A stretch of 63,337 bases of DNA from UBA8828 sp046315175 (GTDB taxonomy: Bacteria > Verrucomicrobiota > Verrucomicrobiia > Opitutales > UBA953), in contig JBKDBK010000154.1 of assembly GCA_046315175.1 (NCBI GenBank), positions 1 to 63,337 of the forward strand. Reading direction: 5' to 3'. The notes beneath the pieces are model-generated. The model searched no databases. It was not told the DNA's origin and saw only the letters and a program-made list of their open reading frames with translations. The position numbers and the translations under genes were made by a program. Positions within the stretch are counted from its first letter, which is position 1; each line of letters starts with the position of its first letter. Of this stretch, positions 33,259 to 40,545 are shown piece by piece.

Positions 33259-33695
33259 TCATCGCCTCCGTCATGGTCTTGGTCGTCTTGGGAAAGGCGC
33301 GGCACCTGCCAGCGCGTCTTTGCTTCAATCTTCTTTCCGCGCTTGAACCGTGCGGGAAATGTTGCTGCCTTCAGGAAACCCCTGGCATTGGCCTGGTAGC
33401 CGGCCACGTTGCGATGGTTGGCGTGATCCTCGCCAAGCACGGTAATGATGAGCGCCTTGTCGGGGCGCCAGATCACGCGGATAGTGGTGCCCATGGCGGG
33501 CACCGCGTAAACGACATAGCCATCTTTGTCCGAGTAACTGAGCGCCGGGGCCGTCCTCATCACGATGGACTCCACCACGGCAAGCCATTCTTCGCGGGTC
33601 AGATCGCGGCCGTAGTATTCGGCCATGCGCTCTCGCGCGTGGTTCGTCACCCCCAGGATCGTCCGGTTCTTGCGTGATGGTGGGGCGGGGCTCAT
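33255..33695 (-). CDS. Hypothetical protein (146 aa)
   Basis: The protein has a basic N-terminus, then HARERMAEYYGRDLTREEW and a beta-rich middle with DGYVVYAVPAMGTTIRVIW, ending in basic and acidic tails. The fold suggests a small RelE/ParE- or nuclease-like domain, but I cannot name it. It overlaps both neighbours by four bases. Confidence 0.65.
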   Translation of the reverse strand: MSPAPPSRKNRTILGVTNHARERMAEYYGRDLTREEWLAVVESIVMRTAPALSYSDKDGYVVYAVPAMGTTIRVIWRPDKALIITVLGEDHANHRNVAGYQANARGFLKAATFPARFKRGKKIEAKTRWQVPRLSQDDQDHDGGDE

Positions 33696-34117
33696 GCAGC
33701 GGCGGTAGCGTTCTGCGCCAGCCGGACGCCGTGGCCGAGCAAGATGGCCGCCACCTGATCCACGCTGCCGGCCTCATGCACCGAAGCCCCGGCCCGCTTT
33801 AGCGCCAAGGCCCGCATTTCTCGATGCAGACCAATCCGGGGATCGCCCTCACACCGGATATGGATCGCCACCGTGAGGCCCCGCACGATCACGAAGAAAT
33901 GCGGCAAGCCGAAGGGCATCCCCAATTCCGCCCGCAGCTTCATTTCCCGCTCGCTTGAGGTTTCCGCCTTCAACCCAAACCAGGTCACGTCTGGGTGATC
34001 GCCTGGCAGCGCGGCCTCAAGGAAGCGCGCCACCTGCCGCAGCAGAACAGGGTTCTTCTTTGCCTTGCGTGAAGCACGACGGCGCACTGGCAGCCGAGCA
34101 GTTGATTTCTTTTGCAC
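33692..34117 (-). CDS. VRR-NUC-like protein lacking expected catalytic residues (141 aa)
   Basis: The C-terminal ~80 residues resemble the VRR-NUC fold: a GxPxFF-type turn, a hydrophobic strand, then GLHREMRALALKRAGASVHEAGSVDQ. The expected 'GxPD' is GLPH and the 'ExK' strand reads AIHIRCEG, so the active-site Asp and Glu-x-Lys seem missing. I start at the GTG at 34117 with GGGGGCG upstream. The long frame to 34285 would cross the promoter region. It may be a DNA-binding relic. Confidence 0.55.
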   Translation of the reverse strand: MQKKSTARLPVRRRASRKAKKNPVLLRQVARFLEAALPGDHPDVTWFGLKAETSSEREMKLRAELGMPFGLPHFFVIVRGLTVAIHIRCEGDPRIGLHREMRALALKRAGASVHEAGSVDQVAAILLGHGVRLAQNATAAA

Positions 34118-34147
34118 TAAAGCGCCCCCGAAAAATCTTCCGCGTAG

Positions 34148-34176
34148 GTATAACCCACGCTTGACGCGGGTGGCAA
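34148..34176 (-). promoter_or_regulatory. Promoter for the replication operon
   Basis: On the minus strand, TTGCCA (34176-34171) and TTATAC (34153-34148) are separated by exactly 17 bp, a good sigma-70-type promoter. It lies 31 bp upstream of the GTG at 34117. Confidence 0.6.
34153..34171. promoter_or_regulatory. Imperfect palindromic operator between divergent promoters
   Basis: ACCCACGC and ACGCGGGT form a nearly symmetric 19-bp element overlapping the minus-strand promoter spacer and the plus-strand -35. A protein bound here could control both directions. Confidence 0.45.
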
Positions 34177-34189
34177 GCCTGCTTAAAAC
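34161..34189 (+). promoter_or_regulatory. Promoter for plus-strand block B
   Basis: TTGACG (34161-34166) and TAAAAC (34184-34189) are spaced by 17 bp. It overlaps the divergent promoter. It would drive the methyltransferase and recombination genes from 34349. Confidence 0.5.
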
Positions 34190-34194
34190 TCCGT

Positions 34195-34228
34195 CTTGCG
34201 GAATTTCTTTGTTAAAACACTCCGCAAG
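34195..34228. promoter_or_regulatory. 8-bp inverted repeat with 18-bp spacer downstream of the block B promoter
   Basis: CTTGCGGA at 34195 and TCCGCAAG at 34221 are exact complements. The TTGCG half-site recurs in two inverted repeats before the repressor operon (42282 and 42352). Probable binding site of a phage regulator. Confidence 0.45.
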
Positions 34229-34348
34229 GGTAGGGGCGCTGGTTGTCTGCACAGATGCCCATCTCCAGCAGGCAGCGGCGCCCATCCAGGCCGCAGCCGG
34301 CGCCCTTCCCGCCCTTGGTTTTGGTCACAAAAGGACGCGCGTTGCGTG

Positions 34349-34987
34349 ATGTCAGAAGCCCCAGCACCCCCAGCCGACCGACCAAAAGCCAATCGCATGG
34401 CGGTGGAACGCAGGCTGGCGCCGCGGAAGGACGCTGACTGGTGGATCACCCCAGCCTGGACGGTCGCGGCGCTGACGGAGCGGGAAAACCTGCCCGGCCC
34501 GATTTGGGAGCCTGCTTGCGGCGATGGCGCGATGGTCAATTCCCTGCGCCGCAATACCGCCCACCCGGTCATTGGGACCGACCTGCACGACCGCGCCGAT
34601 GGGCGCTACGAGGCCGGGCGCGACTTCCTGCTTGAGCGCGACCTGCCCGAGATTGACGGCACCAAGGCGCGGGCAATCGTCACCAATCCGCCGTTCAACC
34701 TCGCCTCGCACTTTGTTCGGAAGGCGCTTGCGCTGGACCCGGACGTAATCGCGCTGTTCCTCCGGCTTTCGTTCCTCGAAGGCCAAGACCGCGCCTCAAC
34801 CATCTTCCGCTTCAATCCGCCGGCGCGTGTGTGGGTGTTCGCCCGTCGCGTGACGCTCCTGCACGGCAGCTTGAAGGCCGAGGGCCGCACCGAAGCGCCC
34901 GCCGACATGCGCGGCGCCATGTCTTTCGCTTGGTTCGTCTGGCAGCGCCACCACCGAAGCGGCCCGACGATCGGATGGATCTCATGA
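34349..34987 (+). CDS. Adenine-specific DNA methyltransferase (212 aa)
   Basis: The start is MSEAPAPPAD at 34349; the frame is open further upstream over the promoter region. Motif I, the S-adenosylmethionine-binding loop, is WEPACGDG (~53-60). Motif IV is TNPPFN (~112-117), the NPPF/Y signature of N6-adenine (or N4-cytosine) methyltransferases. The short length suits an orphan phage enzyme. It is the first gene of the block, so early methylation against host restriction is likely. Confidence 0.82.
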   Translation: MSEAPAPPADRPKANRMAVERRLAPRKDADWWITPAWTVAALTERENLPGPIWEPACGDGAMVNSLRRNTAHPVIGTDLHDRADGRYEAGRDFLLERDLPEIDGTKARAIVTNPPFNLASHFVRKALALDPDVIALFLRLSFLEGQDRASTIFRFNPPARVWVFARRVTLLHGSLKAEGRTEAPADMRGAMSFAWFVWQRHHRSGPTIGWIS

Positions 34988-35103
34988 ACAAGCGGATCTC
35001 CGAAGCCTGGATGGCACTGGTGCTGATCGCGGGCGCGTCTTTTGTCGCGTCCTTTGCCGCCTCCCTGCTGGGCGCCATCGCTGCGCGTTTGGTGTTCGGC
35101 TGA
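34984..35103 (+). CDS. Tiny membrane protein (39 aa)
   Basis: The ATG overlaps the methyltransferase stop as ATGA, and the TGA overlaps the following cytosine methyltransferase start. After MNKRISEAW there is one hydrophobic stretch of ~28 residues. It is too short for most gene finders, but the couplings on both sides argue that it is translated. Confidence 0.6.
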   Translation: MNKRISEAWMALVLIAGASFVASFAASLLGAIAARLVFG

Positions 35104-36347
35104 TGATCTACGGCTCGGTCTGCTCTGGCATAGAAGCCGCCACGGTCGCCTGGGAGCCTTTGGGCTGGCGCGCAGCGTTCTTCTCAGAAATCGAAGCCTT
35201 CCCTCGCGCGGTGCTGCATCACCGCTTTCCTCATGTGCCGCTGCATGGCGATTTCACCACGATCAAGGCTGACGAATATGAACCAATTGACCTTCTCGTT
35301 GGCGGAACTCCCTGCCAATCATTCTCAATCGCCGGGCTCCGAGGCGGATTGGGCGATGACCGTGGCAACCTATCGCTCCAATTTCTGCGCCTTGCTGACA
35401 GGACACGCGCCCGCTGGGTTCTTTGGGAGAACGTCCCCGGAGTATTGTCCAGTTTCCAGGGCCGGGATTTTGGCGCCATCGTTACCGGCTTGGTTGAACT
35501 CGGGTATGGCTGCGCCTGGCGAGTGCTGGACGCTCAATATTTCGGAGTGGCCCAAAGACGCAGGCGTGTGTTCCTTGTCGGATATTCTGGAGGCTGGCGA
35601 GGTGCCGCGGCGGTTCTTTTTGAGCGCGCGAGCCTGCAAGGGAATCCTCCGCCGCGCCGCGAAACGCGGGAAAGCGTTGCCGGAACGCTTGGCGGAAGCT
35701 CTCAAAGCGGAGGCTTCCGCACAACCGACCTAGACAATAGCGGCGCCTTCATTCCTGTGCAGGCCAATACGCCTATGTCATTCGGGCATGGCCCGAATCC
35801 GCTTGATGAAACGCTGGTTGCCTTCGGTGGCAACCGCACAAGCGGCCCCATTGATGTGACGCCGGCGCTGCTGGCGCAGCCGGGATCAGGCTTCAAATGC
35901 GACTTTGAAAGCGAGACGTTCATCACGACCGCCTTTGCGCACCAGCAAGGCGGCAGCATCGGCCTTCATACCTCCGACGATTGCGCGCTGACGCTGCAAA
36001 GCCACCAAGGGCAAGCCGTGGCGTTTGATACGACGCAAATCACCAGCCCCGGCAATTTCAGCAACCCAAAGCCGGGCGATGCTTGCCATCCGCTTGCAGC
36101 CGAGGCCCACGCGCCAGCGATTGCCTATGCCGCCGCCGTCCGTCGCCTGACCCCGCGCGAATGCGAGCGCCTACAGGGATTTCCTGACGATTACACGCTT
36201 ATCCCCTGGCGCGGAAAGCCTGCCGCCGAGTGCCCTGATGGCCCTCGCTACAAGGCGTTGGGCAATTCAATGGCTGTCCCTGTTGTGCGGTGGATTGGCC
36301 GCCGCATCGCAATGGTTGATGCGATCCTGAAGGAGAATACGAAGTGA
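35103..36347 (+). CDS. dcm: DNA cytosine-5 methyltransferase (414 aa)
   Basis: All key motifs of the C5 family are visible: SVCSGIEAATVAW (I), TPCQSFSIAG with the catalytic Cys-71 (IV), WENVPGV (VI), AQRRRRVFLVG (VIII), RRLTPRECERLQGFPDDYT (IX) and ALGNSMAVPV (X). Between VIII and IX is a ~180-residue target-recognition region rich in Gly, Ser and Thr. Sequence specificity cannot be read from this. It overlaps the tiny membrane gene and the GapR-like gene. It likely modifies phage DNA against restriction. Confidence 0.92.
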   Translation: MIYGSVCSGIEAATVAWEPLGWRAAFFSEIEAFPRAVLHHRFPHVPLHGDFTTIKADEYEPIDLLVGGTPCQSFSIAGLRGGLGDDRGNLSLQFLRLADRTRARWVLWENVPGVLSSFQGRDFGAIVTGLVELGYGCAWRVLDAQYFGVAQRRRRVFLVGYSGGWRGAAAVLFERASLQGNPPPRRETRESVAGTLGGSSQSGGFRTTDLDNSGAFIPVQANTPMSFGHGPNPLDETLVAFGGNRTSGPIDVTPALLAQPGSGFKCDFESETFITTAFAHQQGGSIGLHTSDDCALTLQSHQGQAVAFDTTQITSPGNFSNPKPGDACHPLAAEAHAPAIAYAAAVRRLTPRECERLQGFPDDYTLIPWRGKPAAECPDGPRYKALGNSMAVPVVRWIGRRIAMVDAILKENTK

Positions 36348-36607
36348 GCAAACATGAAAACACCGAAGTAGGCGGGATTGCTGCCGAAAGGCTGCGGTCC
36401 ATCGTGGATCGCATCGAGCGCCTGGAGGAAGAAAAGAAGGCGTTATCCAGCGACATCAATGACATCTTCACGGAAGCAAAATCCGCTGGCTTTGATGTGA
36501 AGGTGCTGCGCGCGGTCATCCGCCTGCGCCAGCAGGAACCGGCAGAAGTGGAAGAACAGGAAAGGCTGCTTGAACTCTACCGCCGCGCGCTGGGGGGTGC
36601 CGCATGA
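36344..36607 (+). CDS. GapR-like nucleoid protein (DUF2312 family)
   Basis: The 87-aa product matches the GapR family in length and pattern: LRSIVDRIERLEEEKKALSS, the AGFDVKVLRAVIRLR helix and a Leu-rich C-terminal helix. GapR forms coiled-coil tetramers around overtwisted DNA and aids replication in Caulobacter. It is largely alphaproteobacterial, which points to the host group. It overlaps the cytosine methyltransferase and the next gene by 4 nt. Confidence 0.85.
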   Translation: MSKHENTEVGGIAAERLRSIVDRIERLEEEKKALSSDINDIFTEAKSAGFDVKVLRAVIRLRQQEPAEVEEQERLLELYRRALGGAA

Positions 36608-36897
36608 GTGACCTTAACCTCAATGGCGGGCTTTTCCGGCCCAAGCACAAGGCCATCCCATTCAACACGGAACTGTCGGCGGAACAGCAGACCGAGATTG
36701 CGAACGCAAGTGTTCTGGCGCAGCAGGAGCAGGCAAAGGCGCTGCTGCGCAAAGGCTCGGGCGTGGATGCCGTGATGAACGCCACCAGCCTCCTGCGGCG
36801 CGAGGTTCACCGGCTGATGGGCGAAGTGCGGAACGAGCAGCCGCCGATCAAGGTTCAGCCGCAACCAAAAGCAAAGGCAAAGGGGCGCGGGCCATGA
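36604..36897 (+). CDS. Hypothetical protein (97 aa)
   Basis: The N-terminus contains FRPKHKAIPFNTELSAEQQ, then a helical segment with QQEQAKALLRKGSGVDAVM. The C-terminus is a basic Pro/Lys tail. A DNA-binding or accessory role is possible. It overlaps the GapR-like gene stop by 4 nt. Confidence 0.6.
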   Translation: MSDLNLNGGLFRPKHKAIPFNTELSAEQQTEIANASVLAQQEQAKALLRKGSGVDAVMNATSLLRREVHRLMGEVRNEQPPIKVQPQPKAKAKGRGP

Positions 36898-37019
36898 ACA
36901 AATTCGACGAAATCATGTCGCGTCTGATTGCCCTTTGCGCCATCGGCACAGGGTTCGGGTTCGTTGTTTGGGCCGGCGTGTTGCTGATGCTTTGGGTGCA
37001 AAAGAAGGTGCTGCCATGA
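36894..37019 (+). CDS. Tiny membrane protein (41 aa)
   Basis: MNKFDEIMSRL followed by a hydrophobic span of ~22 residues and a short basic tail (WVQKKVLP). ATGA overlaps at both ends couple it to its neighbours. It is the second of three such single-span proteins in this operon. Confidence 0.6.
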   Translation: MNKFDEIMSRLIALCAIGTGFGFVVWAGVLLMLWVQKKVLP

Positions 37020-37225
37020 GCGAGGCAACAACACAGCTAGAGCGTGTGCAAATCCTGCGCAACCTCACCACCGCGGGAAAAGTGCAAGATGTGCCCTTTG
37101 ATGTGAGGCTGGAGGTCATTTATCGCTGGCCTGACTTTGTCGTCCCGCCGTTTGGGTGGGCGGTGTCACATCAACCCTGGCGACTCACCGCAGAAGGCAT
37201 TGCTGCGTTGGGAGAAGGGGCATGA
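37016..37225 (+). CDS. Hypothetical protein (69 aa)
   Basis: The start at 37016 is set by the ATGA overlap. The protein is small and mixed, with FDVRLEVIYRWPDFV and PPFGWAVSHQPWRL. There are no recognisable motifs. It ends with another ATGA overlap. Confidence 0.6.
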   Translation: MSEATTQLERVQILRNLTTAGKVQDVPFDVRLEVIYRWPDFVVPPFGWAVSHQPWRLTAEGIAALGEGA

Positions 37226-37482
37226 ACCGGCGAGCAATCCCGATCGGCAAGCAGCTTCGCCCCAATGGATTAGTGGACGACATTCATGGCGATGTCGTTG
37301 AACTATTGGAACCGGGGTTTGTCGGCGTAACGGTCTTTAGCGATGTCACCTGCGGAGGCATCAGATGCAGGTGGGACATACCCGGCGATGCCGCCTCACT
37401 TGAACCCCACGAAGCCCGCGCCTGGGGTGAAGCGCTGATCGCCGCCGTGGATGATGTCGCAGCATACAAGGTGAAGCCATGA
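37222..37482 (+). CDS. Hypothetical protein (86 aa)
   Basis: The start at 37222 overlaps the previous stop as ATGA. A beta-rich start (GDVVELLEPGFVGVTVFSD) leads to a helix with EPHEARAWGEALIAAVDD. The family is unknown. Confidence 0.6.
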   Translation: MNRRAIPIGKQLRPNGLVDDIHGDVVELLEPGFVGVTVFSDVTCGGIRCRWDIPGDAASLEPHEARAWGEALIAAVDDVAAYKVKP

Positions 37483-37733
37483 ACCTGATCCCCGCGTTTT
37501 CCCGCCCCGCCGTGGACGCTCTCGGCGCCAGCCTGCGCGAAGCGATGGCCCTTGGCGCGCTGCGCATCTGGCAACACATGGATCACCGCGACATGCCCGG
37601 CGATTTTACTGTCACCATCAAATTCAGGGTCGGGCGATCCGAGATTGAGGCCAACGGAAGGAACGCCGAACTGCTTGATGCGCTGGATGAAGCGATCCGC
37701 GCAGCCCGCGCGCTGATGGGGGCGAAGCCGTGA
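37479..37733 (+). CDS. Hypothetical protein (84 aa)
   Basis: A helical N-terminus is followed by a beta segment FTVTIKFRVGRSEIEANG and a C-terminal helix ELLDALDEAIRAARALMG. ATGA-type overlaps join it to its neighbours. No motif identifies a function. Confidence 0.6.
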   Translation: MNLIPAFSRPAVDALGASLREAMALGALRIWQHMDHRDMPGDFTVTIKFRVGRSEIEANGRNAELLDALDEAIRAARALMGAKP

Positions 37734-37987
37734 GCGAGCATCCCCGCTACATCATCAAGACGCCAGCCGATTTCCTGACGATACCGCAGGATAAGTTGGA
37801 ACACGCGCTGAAGGATTTTCACAACTGGATCGAAACTCACCACGCGTTTGCGGCCATGGCCAAAGAGATTCCCGCGCTTGCCGCGGTGGAAGTTGACGTG
37901 TCGGAGTTTTGCTGGGTTGACGATGGGCTGCACGAAATCATCCCGGACTTTGAGATAAAAGAACCAGCCGAGAAGGTGCAGCCATGA
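37730..37987 (+). CDS. Hypothetical protein (85 aa), GTG start
   Basis: The GTG start overlaps the previous stop as GTGA. The product has helices with KLEHALKDFHNWIETHHAF and a segment VEVDVSEFCWVDDGLHEI. Function is unknown. Confidence 0.6.
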   Translation: MSEHPRYIIKTPADFLTIPQDKLEHALKDFHNWIETHHAFAAMAKEIPALAAVEVDVSEFCWVDDGLHEIIPDFEIKEPAEKVQP

Positions 37988-38097
37988 TGATTGATGGCTT
38001 CAAGAGCGCGGTCGCGGCCTTGTCGTTTCTCGGCAGCATCCTGGGCGCGGCACTCGTGGCGTCATGGATGGCTTTCGGGCCGTGGTGGATGCCATGA
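37984..38097 (+). CDS. Tiny membrane protein (37 aa)
   Basis: MMIDGFKSAVA leads into one hydrophobic span ending in a Trp-rich tail (FGPWWMP). It has 4-nt overlaps with both neighbours. It is the third tiny membrane protein in this operon and lies directly before the nuclease gene. Confidence 0.6.
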   Translation: MMIDGFKSAVAALSFLGSILGAALVASWMAFGPWWMP

Positions 38098-38960
38098 CCG
38101 CCCCACGCGAGCGCATTGTCCGGCCATCAAGCCTGACGACATATCTGGACTGCCCTCGCAGATGGGCCGCGCGTCACCTCACAGATGAAGTGACCGCCGC
38201 AGGCTATGACCTTGCCCGCGCGCAACCAAGCAGCGCCGGCGCGCTAGTGGGTTCCGGCGTCCATGCTGGCAATGCCTATACCTTGGAGCAAAAGCGCGCG
38301 GGCATTGAATCTGCTGCCAATGATGCGGTGCAGGCCGGAATTGAAGGGCTGCGCCAGCGCATCCAGACCGAAGGCGCCGCCTGGGATGAAACCACACCAT
38401 CGGTGAACACCGCCGAGCAGCAAGTGGCGCGGATGATAAAAACCTACCTGATCCATGTGGCCCCACAAATCCGCCCGCTGGAAGTGGAAGAACGGCTTGA
38501 AGCCATCATGTCGCCCACATGGATTTTATCCGGCCAGGTGGACGCCCTCGCCCTGGCGGCAACCAAAACAGACAGCCAGGTATTGCGCGATACCAAAACC
38601 GGAACGCAGCGCCGGGCGAATGCCAGCCAATACGGCGCTTATCTGCTGATCCTTGAGGCGCACGGCTTTCAGCCGCAGAAGGCGATGGAAGATTTCATTC
38701 CGCGCGTTCCGCTCAAGAAGGAACAGCCTGCGCCGGAATCGCTGGAATTTGATGCCGCCGAAGCCAAGCGGGACGCCTTTGAGACCATTCGCGCCTTGAT
38801 GCGCGATACCGAGGATTTCCGCGCACGGCAGGCCGATCCAAACGGGGAGCCGCCCGCCCACGCTTTCCGTGCCAACCCCGCGTCTAGCCTCTGCTCGGCG
38901 CGATGGTGCCCCGCTTGGGGCTCTCGCTGGTGCAAGTCGCACCGGCCCGCTTCCACCTGA
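38094..38960 (+). CDS. PD-(D/E)XK nuclease with four-cysteine Fe-S site (Cas4/AddB-like)
   Basis: The 288-aa protein begins with RPSSLTTYLDCPRRW (Cys-20). It carries the nuclease signature: GSGVHAG (His-57), Glu near 132, SGQVDALAL (Asp-150) and RDTKTG (Asp-166, Lys-168). The C-terminus has LCSARWCPAWGSRWC, so Cys-20 with Cys-267, -272 and -280 can bind a 4Fe-4S cluster as in Cas4/AddB. It probably acts as a 5'-3' exonuclease with the annealing protein next door. The start is the ATG at 38094. Confidence 0.82.
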   Translation: MTAPRERIVRPSSLTTYLDCPRRWAARHLTDEVTAAGYDLARAQPSSAGALVGSGVHAGNAYTLEQKRAGIESAANDAVQAGIEGLRQRIQTEGAAWDETTPSVNTAEQQVARMIKTYLIHVAPQIRPLEVEERLEAIMSPTWILSGQVDALALAATKTDSQVLRDTKTGTQRRANASQYGAYLLILEAHGFQPQKAMEDFIPRVPLKKEQPAPESLEFDAAEAKRDAFETIRALMRDTEDFRARQADPNGEPPAHAFRANPASSLCSARWCPAWGSRWCKSHRPAST

Positions 38961-38986
38961 AACAACCAACAAGGAACGAAACCACC

Positions 38987-39454
38987 ATGGAGCACCCAAA
39001 CGACGCGCATCTTCGCCGGGGAGTAGAGGATTCGGCGGATGCGCTGGCCTATGCCATGCAGGCATCCGCACCTGAGGGCGACCGCGCCAATGATGAAGCC
39101 GCCTTTGAGCGCGCCGTCACGACTGCCGCCGCGCTGCTTCATGGCCGCGCCGATGGCGTCCGGCAAGTGTCGCTCACCATGGGCGCAGTCACGATCTACA
39201 TACGCGGCCCGCGCGACGATACTGAGATTGAAATGGATTTGCTGCGCCGCTTGCACAACGAGCGGGGCGAAAGCCTGATTGAAGCTGCCGCGCTGCTGTG
39301 GACTGCGGGCTGCTACCTGCGCGACCAAGAGCGCCGCGTGGCCAATGCCGTTGCCGAGGTCAATCAAAAGCAAAGCCTCGGCAATGTTGGCATAGGCCAA
39401 GCGCGCGGCCTGCAACACCCGTCAGCCCTCAAGGCCGCCTTTCCCATCTTCTAA
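38987..39454 (+). CDS. Hypothetical protein (155 aa)
   Basis: AAGGA lies ~10 bases before the ATG at 38987. Residues ~60-85 form a beta segment (VRQVSLTMGAVTIYIRG) and the C-terminal half is helical (LRRLHNERGESLIEAAALL). The longer frame to 38903 overlaps the nuclease and is rejected. It sits between nuclease and annealing protein, so a recombination accessory role is possible. Confidence 0.6.
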   Translation: MEHPNDAHLRRGVEDSADALAYAMQASAPEGDRANDEAAFERAVTTAAALLHGRADGVRQVSLTMGAVTIYIRGPRDDTEIEMDLLRRLHNERGESLIEAAALLWTAGCYLRDQERRVANAVAEVNQKQSLGNVGIGQARGLQHPSALKAAFPIF

Positions 39455-39478
39455 TCCTGCAAAGAAAGAACAAGCATC

Positions 39479-40543
39479 ATGTCTCAGACAATCACACGCG
39501 AAAGGGCCAATATGGAAAACCCTTTCCGCCCCAACTTTGACGACGGCGGCGCCGGTCAGGCGCCCATGCTCGCGCCGCGTCAGCCTGGTCCTGCGCTGGA
39601 TGAAGCCATGGCCGCAATCGTCACCGCGCAAAAGGTGGCGGTAAAGCGCGACATGGGCGCCATCATGCGCACAGTCCAAACCATCGCCGCCGCCGCAGGC
39701 CAGAAATTCTATTATAGCTGGTCAGTCAATGACCGCGCCAACAACCGGCAGAGTTTGGTGGAAGGTCTCGGCATCAAGGGCGCCATGGCGGTAGCCACCG
39801 CCTACGGCAACTGCCGCGTGGATGCGGTCATTGCCCAGGAAACCCAAAGCCACGTCACCTTCGCCGCGCGCTTTATGGATTACGAAACCGGTTTCACGCT
39901 CACGCGCCTTTTTCAGCAGCGCAAAAGCCAGAACACCGGCATGAAAGACAAAGACCGCGCCGCCGATTTGGTTTTCCAAATTGGCCAGTCCAAGGCCATC
40001 CGCAATGTCATCATCCAGGCGCTGCCGATCCTGTGCGAAGAAGCCAAGGACTCCGCCAAAAGCGCGCTGCTGGATCGCATCGCCTTGAACCCGGAAGCCG
40101 CTCGTGCGGCAATTCTTAGCCGGCTGGACGATTTGGGTGTGGATACCAACCGCGTTGAGCGCGTGGTGGGCCGCATAGTCGCCAAGTGGAGCGCGCAACA
40201 CATGGCCCGCATTTGGGCCGAATTGACCGCCATTCAGGACGGCTTGGCGGATGCGGATGATCTCTACCCGATCGCAGGCAATGACGATGAAGCAGCCGCC
40301 AAGCCGCCGCCAGCCTCAACGACCGATGATGCGAGCCGCGGGCGGCGCGTGGTGGACGTGCCACCCGAAGAACCTGTGGCCGCGCGCGATGGCGCTGTGG
40401 CTGATCCCGGTCGGCAGGAAGCGCAGCACGACGAAGCTGAAAAGCCTCCCCGCCGCGCCACCGCACCCAAGCGGGCAGAACCGCCGCCAGCCGACGAGCC
40501 CGCCGCCCCCGCAACCGACGACGCCTTTAACTTCGGAGCCTGA
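39479..40543 (+). CDS. Putative single-strand annealing/recombination protein (354 aa)
   Basis: The core (~60-230) follows a pattern seen in phage annealing proteins: FYYSWSVNDRANNRQSLVEG, GAMAVATAYGNCRVDAV, an aromatic strand MDYETGFTLTRLFQQR and SKAIRNVIIQALP. Residues ~260-354 are a disordered acidic/Pro-rich tail ending in DDAFNFGA, like tails that contact single-strand binding protein. Its neighbours are an exonuclease and an SbcC-like ATPase. An alternative start is the ATG at 39512 with a better-spaced ribosome site. Confidence 0.6.
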   Translation: MSQTITRERANMENPFRPNFDDGGAGQAPMLAPRQPGPALDEAMAAIVTAQKVAVKRDMGAIMRTVQTIAAAAGQKFYYSWSVNDRANNRQSLVEGLGIKGAMAVATAYGNCRVDAVIAQETQSHVTFAARFMDYETGFTLTRLFQQRKSQNTGMKDKDRAADLVFQIGQSKAIRNVIIQALPILCEEAKDSAKSALLDRIALNPEAARAAILSRLDDLGVDTNRVERVVGRIVAKWSAQHMARIWAELTAIQDGLADADDLYPIAGNDDEAAAKPPPASTTDDASRGRRVVDVPPEEPVAARDGAVADPGRQEAQHDEAEKPPRRATAPKRAEPPPADEPAAPATDDAFNFGA

Positions 40544-40545
40544 TT

